A stretch of DNA of 22,011 nucleotides from Cylindrodendrum hubeiense (taxonomy: Eukaryota; Ascomycota; Sordariomycetes; Hypocreales; Nectriaceae), in NCBI GenBank assembly GCA_014621425.1, contig JAANBB010000573.1:1-22011 (forward strand), read 5' to 3'. A program made the position numbers and the translations under genes. Numbering within the stretch: position 1 is the stretch's first letter; the number at the start of each line of letters is the position of its first letter. Below the pieces are notes generated by a model. That model worked only from the letters and a program-made list of their open reading frames with translations. It was not told where the DNA came from and did no database searches. Of this stretch, positions 1 to 9,059 are shown one piece after another.

Positions 1-1
1 C

Positions 2-283
2 TCGTGCCCCAGCCCACTCCCCGAGCCATCGCCCGCCCCCGCCGCCAAGCTATCTGCGCGTGCCCGCATGGAGGCCAGCTACGAGGTCCTCGGCGATTCC
101 CACAGCGAACCTGCGAGCGAGGAGGACATCGACGACGTCAACGGCGAGGAAGTCCGTGCCAGCGTCGAGGGCCTGGCCAGGAGCTACATTGCTAGGACTG
201 GCCTCTCCGCCCTCGCATTTGCTTTGGCCGTCATTGGCATCTGGGGAGATGGTGCGCCCCAGGCTGTCATCTACGTTTCCTAA
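2..283 (+). CDS. C-terminal part of a small membrane-anchored protein, possibly Scm4/Atg33-like (partial)
   Basis: The reading frame is open from the left edge to the TAA at 281-283, giving 94 codons of the 3' end of a gene whose start lies outside the window. The visible part begins with a Pro/Ser/Ala-rich stretch, then an acidic segment (SEPASEEDIDDVNGEE), and ends with an amphipathic region and a hydrophobic segment (TGLSALAFALAVIGIW, about 17 residues) that could span a membrane, followed by a short polar tail. From memory, this layout resembles the C-terminus of filamentous-fungal proteins related to yeast Scm4 and Atg33, small mitochondrial outer-membrane proteins. That assignment is tentative, because the diagnostic N-terminal membrane segments are not in view. 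An ATG at 68 is in frame but looks internal, since the frame stays open upstream. The gene is convergent with the ankyrin-repeat gene on the other strand. Confidence 0.6.
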   Translation, partial: SCPSPLPEPSPAPAAKLSARARMEASYEVLGDSHSEPASEEDIDDVNGEEVRASVEGLARSYIARTGLSALAFALAVIGIWGDGAPQAVIYVS

Positions 284-664
284 GATGCTACTCACGGGAT
301 GCTGTTCACCGTACGCAACCTTGTTACACTAATGCGGGCAATATTTTGATTTCAGCTTGCAACATGAATTGATGGAGAGTGTACTTCGTACGCAGAACAC
401 ATGGGCGTTTTATTTTATTTTATTTCCATTTTATTTTATACTTCATGATACTCAACTCCCGGTGGCTGGGACCATCTCCTGTCAGTCTCTCAAGGCAGGC
501 AGAACCAAATAGTCACAACTGGCACATTCACCTATAAACCAAGACCATATGACCTTTCAACCGTGCGCATGCCATGGCAGTGGTAGTATTAATAACTTTG
601 ACAGCTCAAAAACATTTTGAAATCACACCTCCCATGGTATCCCACCTTAATTCTCAACCCATTT
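284..664. other. Intergenic region between convergent genes (3' ends)
   Basis: This 381-base stretch lies between the stop codon of the left-edge gene and the stop codon of the ankyrin-repeat gene, so it should hold both 3' UTRs and polyadenylation sites. It is AT-rich compared with the flanking coding DNA and contains a TTTTA-type repeat at 408-440. I see no coding potential or RNA gene in it. Confidence 0.6.
408..440. repeat. TTTTA pentanucleotide-like repeat
   Basis: TTTTATTTTATTTTATTT is followed by CC and then ATTTTATTTTATA: about five imperfect copies of a TTTTA unit, interrupted once. It sits in the shared 3' region of two convergent genes, so it may contribute A/U-rich efficiency elements for 3'-end formation on either strand. 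It is otherwise a simple low-complexity tract. Confidence 0.7.
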
Positions 665-3600
665 TCAGTGATGCTCCCCACAATCTGAGCAGGAGCTTGC
701 ACCATTCGACTCATTGTCTGATTCGTCGTCCTCCAGTTTCCACGCATCGCGCAACCGAGAGCTCAGTTGGTCAGTGGCAAAGTCTGTTGTCGCCTTGTCC
801 TCCTTATCTTCCTCATCTCCCTCATCCTCTCCGTCCTCTTCTCGAGCCTGAACGCTAAAGTACCGAGAAGCCGCGTACTTCTCGCCTAGTCTCTTGGCCA
901 CGTCGTTGGCTTCGACGAGGCTCACCAACCGGCGCTTGCTGGGATGCTTCCCCATCGTAGTCAGGCAGAGATCCCACATGACCCGCTTCGTGGTCACATC
1001 ATCCAGCTTTTCGTTGCCACAATCTGCCTCAACACCCACCGAACCCAAGATCTTAGAAATCTCATCTGCGCTGTAGGTTCCGCTCAGATTCAAGCCGGCC
1101 AGTAGCTCACTTGTCTGCTCTGGTGTCTTGGCCTCCATACTGGCCTTGTTGGCAAACTCCTCCGGCTTCTTGCTCACCAGTGAATCAGCCATGTCGTGCT
1201 TGATCAGTTTCATATTCTCTGGCTTCGAGAACCTTACTCCCGTGAGTCGATCGTGTGCAATCTCTGCAGGGGTACGGCCAACCGCGTTTTCTCGATAGAG
1301 CAAGCTAGGCTTGAAGGTAACCAGCACATGCGCCAGCGAGAGCATGTTATGCATAATAGCCGTGTGCAAGCACGTCTCTCCTGCACCATTCAACATCTCC
1401 AACCCCTCACCCTTCGAGTATTCGAGCAAAAGCTGGAGCATCTGAACTGCATCATTTTCCTTGCCGTAAGGCTTGCTCTGGTTGTTGTAACTGTTGTAGT
1501 AAGAGCCGTATCGATAACGGTTGGGATTATCTGGTTGGACCCCTGAAGCTTGTGAGAGCCAAGTGTGAAGAGGACTGTTGCCATTTTCATGGAGATTCTT
1601 TCGTTGCAAAAACAAGTGGCTTCGTAGGCCGGCATCCAAAATGTCAAGTAGACCACGCAGCTGGTGAGCCTTGGGGTTACCCGAAACCGCTGCGTGCAGG
1701 ATGTTCTCGCCCTTCACGTTACGGGTTGACTGATCGGCATTCGCTTTCACCAAAATCTTGACGAAATCGACTCGACCAAGTCGGCAGGCGACCATCAGAG
1801 GCGAGTCACCCTGCGAATTCTTCTTCTCGAGGGATCCCGGGCAAGCCTCGACGATGTATTCAAGCAATTCGTTTGCTGCATCACAAGGCGTAGCCAAAAC
1901 CGCACAGTGGGTCACGAGGTCATCTAGGTATTTGGTCAGACTAGAAGACATTTTGGAGATGAAAATCAGACTTACTATCAGCTCCAAGCCACTTTGAAAT
2001 GGCTCGATCGAAACCGCCTGGACTCTCCTTGAGATGCTTGAGTCTGGAGTCCTCTCGGGCGGCCTTTGATTTCCCAAACTCCCCGTACAGTCTGTGGGGA
2101 GCATCTCCGAGGAAAAATTCCACGCTCTCCAGATTTCCACCAAGGGCAGCATGAAGCAATGGCGGCGTCTTGAGGCCTGTGGTCTTCACAACCATATTCC
2201 GGCCAGCAGTAGCCCAGTCATTTCTGGTATCTTGTTAGTATCTTGCCCGTCGGTCATTGGAGTCTATATTGCAACATACCGCTTCTTTCCATAAACCGTC
2301 AGCCCTTGGTAAAATCGCGGCTTCTGTTTCATTTCGACGCCACTCTTCCTGATAAGATGATCAAGTGGAATGCCGGCACCAGTTCGCTTTATGATCAAAG
2401 CAAGTTGCTGGGTCTTTCCCATTTCAACGGCCCAGCGGAACTCGGATTGGGGAAATGTGAAGCTTCCAGAAGAGGACTCGTCACTATCATCATCATCTCC
2501 TTCAAATTTCTGGCCTGAGTAATGTTGGGCCATGTCCAAGAGGGCCTTCAACCCAGGAGTATCTTCCTTGGTCATGACATGGATAAACAGGCTCTGTTTC
2601 AAATTTTTGTGTACAAGCTTTCCGTGCTTGGATTCGAAGGTAGGAACGGCCTCGTAGATGACTTGGAGGGGTTTGGTTTGGGATTTAACCTGCATTGAGA
2701 CTTGCCCAATGTTGTCAATGGTGAAGTTCTGGTCCACCTTTTCCGAAACAATGCGTGGCTCGCTGTCCTCAGATCCGGAATCATCGGAGTTTTCGTCAGA
2801 GTACTCCTCGTCGTCTTCGCCGCGTGTCTCCATCTTGAAACGAACCTTCTCCTTATCCAGCGGGGACCATTGGGCTTTGACAATCTCGAGGACTGCCCAG
2901 GCTGCCTCATAATGCCCGCGGCTAAATGCGAGCGAGAAAGGAGTGTTTCCAACATTGTCAGACACCGCAAGCTTCAGCGGTGGTTGGTCGTGCTCTGGTC
3001 CCCAAGCTTGAAGGGAGAGGCCCTTGATTTTCTCGACATCTCCATTCCAGGCCGCTTCCATTCTACAATATGTTAGGGGAGGGATGACCAAACGAACAAG
3101 GAAACTTACAGCTCAATATAGCCATCTCTCCTCGCTTCTGTCATCTCGCTGTCGTTATAGAACGATAGGGTGTACTCATATGGTTTAGGGGGGGAATCTT
3201 CAAAAACGCGATTCGTGGAACCCCGCTCCTCGGTCTTGATATCGGGGCGAAGTTCAGCAAAGATCTTCCCTCCTCGGCTGACAATAGCCTCCTCGAGAGA
3301 CTCGAAGCCGCTTAGTGCCTCCTTGATTGCCTCTGTCTTTTCGGGAGCACCCTTGAGTTCCGCGAGTCGCTTCGCCTCTTTCTCGTAGGATTCTGTTTGG
3401 TCCTTGAAATTCTGTTTCGTGTTATCGATATCGTACGAAACAATGCAGTGGGAATAGGATCCTTCGGTGAATTTCTCCAAGTAGGAGTCAATATCCAGGC
3501 GTTCCACTGGTTTTTTGAGTCCGGTCTTCTGTTCCGTCCACTCGCGCAGTTTCGTAATCGAGAACTTCACCATGTCCAACGCCGATTCTCCTTTATTCCA

Positions 3601-6406
3601 CGTGCGCTGGTACTCATTGTAGATCAAGCGCTCGGTTTTTCCAGTAAGACAGTTTGGATCTGCGCCATGCTCAAGAAGCTTGATTGCCGCCTCAGTGCTT
3701 CCAGCTCGAATAGCAGTAATCAACGGCTGCTCCAGCGACTCCTTGTACTTTCTTTCGTTCTGTTCCAAATTTCCCATCTGGCTGGATTGTGTTGGAGAGA
3801 TTTTGGCCGCCTTCAGCCACGTTTCGAAATCAATCTGAGCTCCAGCGCCGCCATTCAACAACTTCATGATAAGAATGGGATCGCCATGCTCGACTGCGCT
3901 GTGAAGGGGCGCCAGAGTCTCTGGATCCCAATAACCTCCACCGAATACCATGTGGTTGATCGCTGTCTTTACGCCTGTCTTGTCATTGTCCAAGAGAGTG
4001 TCAATGAGATCCAATTTCCCACTCGCCACGTATCTGTGAAAGGCAGTGCAGCCATTAGAATCACCCTGGGATGAGGTGGCACCAAGCTTCAGAAGAAGCT
4101 GGGCCATTGACTTCGCCTTTTCCTGTGGGAGTAAAAGAGCCAATGTCAGAGTCAAGATAGCGCCTGTGTCCGACGACTGGTTATTTAGGAACTTGACGGG
4201 GAGGATGGAGTCGGCTCCGTAATCGCACAGAAGCTTCACAGCATCCTCATGGCCCTCAGCGATAGCAAGGTGGAGTGGCGAGCAAGGGACGTCCCATGCC
4301 AAAACGTCAATCTGGTAGTAGTCTGGCTCGTCCTCTGATTCGTCTGGCTCGAGGTCGTCGCTTTGGTCTTCTCCCTTCTTGACCTTGACAAATGATCCCG
4401 TTGCCATGGATGCAGTGTCGACGTCGGTCATCTCATCATCAACCAGCTCACCGTCGGACTCGTCAGACATGGCCTCGTCAGAGTCCAAGGCCTCTTCGTT
4501 CTGAACGTCTTCTTTCTTGTCCTGACTGGCAGTTTTAGAAGCCTGGCGGCGCCTGTCCTGTCGTTCCTCTTCGGCTTCTTCATTCTCGATGCTCTTCTCC
4601 ATTAATATCTTGATGATGTCGGCGTTACCCCGTGATGCAGCCAGGTGCAGAGCCGTCTTTCCATCAGCTAGGCGGGCAGTGAGTCTAGAACCATGGTCTA
4701 CTAGGCATCGAACCACCTCAGGAATAGAAGTCATGACAGCCAGGTGCAATGGTGATCGCCCCGTGTAGTCTCGCTTGTTGGGGTCGGAGTCTTCCTGGCT
4801 AAGCCAGTTGAGGACGTCGTCGACATCACCGTCAACGATTGACTGACAGAGTCTAGCAGTGTTTCCGACATATGCCATATCTGTCCAATCCTGCTCCGTC
4901 AGGGGGTTGAAGGAGCCGATCTGCTGCCTACCAGGATCGTCGATGAGGAAGGCTACCTTGCCCGAGATGTAAATTTCGGCCTCCTTCTCTGCGACCTCAA
5001 TCTCCTCGGGAGTAACGGCAGTAGGGCAAGAGCCGCAGCAGTCTTCGATGACGTCCTCAACACGACCAAAGAAGGCCGGGTGGCGATGCAGGTAGACGTC
5101 TCGTTCAGAGGGTTGGTTCCACTCGGCGTTTAAGAGGAGATCGCGTGTATAACAAAGCTTTTCGATGCGCTTGGCGTTGAAATGTTGACCGTACGGAACG
5201 GTGAAGGTGTGGTAGTTGCTAACGTCCTCCTCTGAGAGCCAGTCGGCAATTTCATCCTCATGGTAGTCCTTGATGTTCCCGTGAAGCGTATTGTTATTTC
5301 GGAAGACTGTAGGTCGACCACGTTCCTCTCGCCTTTTGTTAAGATAGGTCTCTCGAGCAGATGTGGTGGGAAGTCGCTCGAGGACGAGGAGGCGAGCCAG
5401 ACCAAGGGTTCTCCGGAAACTCCTCTCAAAGATGGTAGGGTCAACGCGAGACCGATCCAGGTCTGGCCAATAGACTTCAAAGTCCCGGTGGGAATACTTG
5501 GAGAGACGATTCTCATAGGAGGGACTGCGCCGAGTGAGATCGACGTGGTTCACTTGAGTAATGAAACTTCCTAGGGCCCTGGGAGTGACATAGACCTGCT
5601 TGCCGTCATAGGCTCCTCCAGCAGCATCAATATCGAAACCTGTGAGGATCTCGCTGACCGACTTGTAAACGCGCAAGACAATCTGCGGCTGTCAGCATTG
5701 GACCACGACGCTACCATATTTGGTCCCTGCTTACCTGTACGTGGCGGACGGGATACTGGCTAGCAATTGTGATGGCATACTTGGTCCTCACCACGGTGAC
5801 CTCGTTGAGAAGCACATCCCGGATGGCTTTCTCGATCTGCTTGATCTTTTCGATGGCCTGGTCGTGGGTAAGCCCGTAAAGAAAGAGATCAACGTCGGAT
5901 GCCGGGCAGAACTTCTCATGGTAGTACTCGCGCAGCTTTCGCTTGGTAGAGTTGAACAACTTGGGGACGGGTAGGAGGCAATTGATGACGGAGGAACCAG
6001 CGGCGACGACATTGTTCCAGTCCATGTCAACAAGAGATGATTCAGAGAAGACGTTGAAGTTTTGCTGGTATTCGGCCAAATTGGCAACAGTCGCAGGAGA
6101 GCCATGGGGGCGACGCTTGTCGTCAGGGAGAGCCATGATATACCTCGACTTTTCCTTGGCGGACTCGGCCTCGAGGTTTCTAGCACGAGTAGTGATGAGG
6201 TGGGTGTCCTCAGTAAAGAGAGGGAGGACATTGAGGTGAGGGTCGCTCAGGATTGGGTTCTGGCGGTCCTGGGCGTAAACGGAACGCAGGGTGGCCTCAT
6301 ATTTGCGGTAGGGGTCTATGATTTCAATCATAGACTTGTCGGGGTGCTCAGATATGTACCTGGCCAGCTCCGCGTGGGAAACCGGCAGCTGTGGAAGGTC
6401 GGCCAT
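665..6406 (-). CDS. Large ankyrin-repeat protein with an N-terminal nucleotidyltransferase-like domain
   Basis: Five exons on the minus strand: 6406-5735, 5682-3110, 3062-2280, 2223-1976 and 1923-665 (5535 nt, 1844 residues). The introns are 52, 47, 56 and 52 bp, all GT-AG, with branch sites CTGAC, CTAAC, TACTAAC and CTGAC, and the frame is kept across every junction. The start at 6406 has a strong context (CACCATGG). Residues 130-300 look like a polymerase-beta-type nucleotidyltransferase fold: GSS at 137-139, DVD at 171-173, then beta strands leading to FDID at 240-243. A block with YDGK (249-252) and TRRSPSYENRL (274-284) follows. Ankyrin-type repeats (for example GRSPLHLAV and GKTALHLAA) lie at about 495-590, 690-910, 1080-1130, 1360-1385 and 1460-1660, separated by acidic, disordered linkers (about 590-680 and 1170-1210). 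No signal peptide or membrane segment is seen. Substrate and function are unknown; the ankyrin repeats suggest protein binding. The gene structure is firmer than the catalytic assignment. Confidence 0.85.
1924..1975 (-). other. Intron 4 of the ankyrin/nucleotidyltransferase-like gene
   Basis: The donor is GTAAGT, a CTGAC branch site lies at 1935-1939, and the acceptor is CCTAG. Only this acceptor restores the frame. An upstream TTCTAG acceptor would leave the next exon out of frame. The spliced product reads ...WLGADN-DLVTHC... Confidence 0.8.
5683..5734 (-). other. Intron 1 of the ankyrin/nucleotidyltransferase-like gene
   Basis: The donor GTAAGC follows CACGTACAG, a CTGAC branch site lies at 5691-5695, and the acceptor is CCGCAG. 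Splicing is phase 0 and joins ...RHVQ to IVLRVY... in the middle of the beta-strand core of the nucleotidyltransferase-like domain. The continuity of the fold across this junction supports the intron. Confidence 0.85.
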
Positions 6407-6420
6407 GGTGTCAATTGGAT

Positions 6421-6510
6421 GTGGCAAGGGGAGAATGGAAGGGAAGAATAGAAGGGGAAAAGGGAGAGGAGGAGGAAGAGGAGAGAGGGTGAGAAAGGGG
6501 GGATGGAGAT
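6421..6510. repeat. Polypurine (+) / polypyrimidine (-) tract in the 5' leader of the ankyrin gene
   Basis: An almost pure A/G run on the plus strand reads as a C/T-rich leader just upstream of the ATG at 6406. Pyrimidine-rich leaders and core promoters are common in filamentous ascomycetes and often lie close to transcription starts. The frame stays open through this tract up to 6763, but the predicted peptide is a Pro/Ser/Leu-rich low-complexity sequence, as expected from the base composition. Confidence 0.6.
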
Positions 6511-6845
6511 GACAAGTGGTGGTGAAGACGCGGGAGACGGGCGTTGGGGAGAGCAGAGGCGGGGAGGTGTAAGTGGCACTGGTGGTGGCACTGGTGGGGG
6601 AAGGCGCGGAAGGGTAGCAGCAGTAGCGCGGCGGGCTGAGGCAGATGTGGGAGCGGAAGCACACCGCAAGCAGAGCTGGCTGTCGTGGGTTGTTGAGTGC
6701 GGTGGGTGGTGTCAGACGATGGTTCCAGCGACGGAAATCGAATGGCAATTGCGAGAAGGACAATGGAATGTGTGTGTATTGATGGATGGCTCAAGACAAT
6801 GGAGGTGCGGTCTTGTCTGGAGATGGAGGAGAGGGATCAAATTGG

Positions 6846-6852
6846 CTTTATA
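6846..6852 (-). promoter_or_regulatory. Possible TATA box for the ankyrin gene
   Basis: TATAAAG reads on the minus strand, centred in a dyad TGGCTATAAAGCCA. It lies about 440 bp upstream of the ATG at 6406, which would imply a leader of roughly 400 nt. Many fungal housekeeping genes lack a TATA box, and a start inside the C/T-rich tract nearer the ATG is equally possible. Confidence 0.35.
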
Positions 6853-8130
6853 GCCAGAGCCAGCGCACCAAGACAACTGACTGGCCTCGCTGAAGCCATC
6901 TCTCCCACCAGCTGAGCTGCGCTGCCGAGGCCGTCCCTAACGCTTGCACATAGCACCACCACACCGCCGCCGTGAAAACCCGCTGGAGGCTGAAGGTGTG
7001 CAGAGCTTACAGGCCGGGCTGCCTAGAGCGCAGGGTTTCGGATGCGCGAAAGCCCATGATCGCTTGTCGCTAGCCACTCTCTGGCGCTCCCTATGGTTCT
7101 TTTTGGCACCACAGCCCCCGCTGGTGCCTGCTAACAGGGAACAATCTCCCCCAGTGACCTCACCTCTCCAACGTCCATCACGCTCACCCACACGACACAA
7201 GTGATGGATCGTGAATTCGAAAATATGACTGTAACACCCCAATCCGACGGATTCTGCATGCCTCCCTCGTGATTCATCTGCTGATTCCCCACGGAGACAT
7301 CTAACGTGTTACACAACTAGCCCCTCCACCTCACCAGGCAGAACCCCCCTGCCTTCGTCTCACCTCGCAGATATCACCTCGCCGTTGGAGGAGAAGGACC
7401 CCGACAGTTCCGGGCAATCAATGGAGTGTCCAATACCTCTCATTCTCAATCGCTTTCCGCCGTCTCGAAACCACAGCTTCAGCTGCGGGGACGGACCCCG
7501 CAATCGACGTTTGTGGGCGGGTCACCTCATCAGCCGCAAGCGCAATTGTCCAACAACAACTCGTGCCAAGAGCCAGTTAATCAAACAATACAGGCTAGCT
7601 TCCTGTCCCCAAGACCACCGTTAGCTCTCAACAATATTTCCCTCCTGTGTTTCAAGGGGGCTACAAGAGGGAACGACACATGTGTGATTCGGTTTGAAGA
7701 CCCAATGTCAATAGTGTGTCTAAAATTCCAATTGCTAGAACGTTCTTTGGGGACTCATGCATAACTCACTTTGTCAAGTCCATCCATTGAAGGATTATCT
7801 TCACCACGGGACCGTCTCATTGGATCACCAGAACCCGGACAGGATCTTCGCAGTCACTCTATTTCTTCAGGGCATTCCGTAGATCAGTCAACTGAATTAC
7901 CAGTAAGAACATAACGATAGATATTGGTCTTAGAACATTGTCCACAATTAAGAGGCCGGATATACACTGCTAAGTGATTGTAAATTATGAGTATGGAATT
8001 ATGTATCAACGCTGGCTGCGCAAACTAGCTGTTGTCGAACCTTTTGGTTCTTCATTATAGTGTCTATATAATATGTCCACCATTTATAACAAAGGAGAGA
8101 GAAAAATCGGTCATGTATGGTATTCTTTAT
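6853..8130. other. Long intergenic region without a convincing gene
   Basis: This stretch lies between the promoter side of the ankyrin gene and the 3' end of the HsbA-like gene. Short open frames exist on both strands (up to about 110 codons), but none has a recognisable domain, a plausible splice partner or a good start context. One perfect 7-bp inverted repeat (GGCACCA at 7105-7111, TGGTGCC at 7122-7128) was noted. The left part is GC-balanced and the part after about 7880 is AT-richer, as expected for a 3' flank. Confidence 0.55.
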
Positions 8131-8877
8131 TTATGCGGCAGGGAACTTGGTGGCGGCAAGAGCGTTCTTGAAAGCCGTGTCCAGGTCGCCGAGGCTTGAC
8201 TGGACCTTAGCGAGGGAGGGGGTGGCGTTGGCGAGCGTGCCGTCGGTAGCAGCCGAACCACTGGTCAGCGAGGTGAGGATGGCGTCCAAGAGAGCCTATC
8301 ATATGTGGTTAGATGTAGATCAAAACGAGCTGGTTTCTGCTACTCACTGTAAGGGCGGTCTGTGTGCTGGCGATTAATCCGTGGATAGGGACGGTGGCCA
8401 GGGGCACTTTGGAAAACACGTCACTCTTAGAGCTGAGTGAGTTCAACAACTCAATCGTGGATTGGGATATCTGCAGTGTGTAAGCAGATGATTAAAGGTG
8501 TTGTAACAGGGTTTCTTACTTGCACAACACCGGCCAAAAGCGGGTCGGTGCTAACTCCGGCGTTCGAGTCCGCAGAGCTAGAGGAAGGGGTACCGAGGAG
8601 GTTCCCGCTTAGCTGGACAATGTTCGTGAGGCCGGTGATGACAGTCTGTTCTCATTTAGCTAGGTCATCGAAGGGAGCGTCATGTCTGTCATACCGTGGC
8701 CGGGCCTAATCCCTTCAGGAGGAAGCCCAAGTTGGAGCTCGAAATCTTGCCTGCGGGAGCGAATAGTGATTGGGTAATTGCGGTGAGGTTCGTAAGACCG
8801 ATGGTGAGCGTAGGGGCAGGCGCCAGAGCATTGGCCGTAGCGGCGGTGATAGCAACGAGGCTGATAGAGAAGCGCAT
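8131..8877 (-). CDS. Small secreted protein, hydrophobic surface-binding protein A (HsbA)-like
   Basis: Four exons on the minus strand: 8877-8695, 8645-8520, 8470-8348 and 8295-8131 (597 nt, 198 residues). The introns are 49, 49 and 52 bp with donors GTATGA, GTAAGA and GTGAGT, and all three are phase 0. Residues 1-19 form a clear signal peptide ending in ALA, so the protein should be secreted or placed in the cell wall. The mature part is Ala/Leu/Ser/Thr-rich and largely helical in pattern. It has no Cys, Trp, Tyr or Arg and two possible N-glycosylation sites (NLT, NAT). The size, signal peptide and spaced amphipathic helices fit the HsbA / cell-wall mannoprotein family. In Aspergillus, HsbA binds hydrophobic surfaces and recruits cutinase-type enzymes. 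The sequence match is by pattern only, so the family call is moderate; a generic small secreted protein is the alternative. A TATA box lies 157 bp upstream of the ATG. Confidence 0.75.
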
Positions 8878-9033
8878 GTTGGCGAGTGGTTGGTGGTGGT
8901 GAGATCTGGGTATTTCGAGTGCTGTAGATTGGCTGTTGAGCTGTGCTGTGGCTGAAGATGTTGAGCTGAGGCTATTGAGTGGATGGTGAGTGTGATGATG
9001 TGAAGGAAAATAGGAGGGAGGTAGTCGGGGTCC

Positions 9034-9038
9034 TTATA
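9034..9038 (-). promoter_or_regulatory. Probable TATA box of the HsbA-like gene
   Basis: GGTATAAGG reads on the minus strand, 157 bp upstream of the ATG at 8877. Transcription would start near 9000 and leave a leader of about 120 nt. The presence of a TATA box fits a regulated, secreted-protein gene. Confidence 0.55.
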
Positions 9039-9059
9039 CCCAGTGACAACTCCAAGAAA

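Noticed and set aside
1941..1946. Alternative acceptor TTCTAG for the last intron of the ankyrin gene
   Set aside because: Using it with the only good donor (GTAAGT at 1975) shifts the reading frame. The acceptor at 1924-1925 keeps the frame and has a CTGAC branch site 12 nt upstream.
3397..4074. 225-codon open frame on the plus strand
   Set aside because: It lies fully antisense to exon 2 of the ankyrin gene, has no recognisable domain and is explained as a shadow of that coding sequence.
7105..7128. Hairpin GGCACCA / TGGTGCC as a terminator or structured RNA
   Set aside because: A single 7-bp dyad with a 10-nt loop in a eukaryotic intergenic region is expected by chance, and nothing else near it supports a function.
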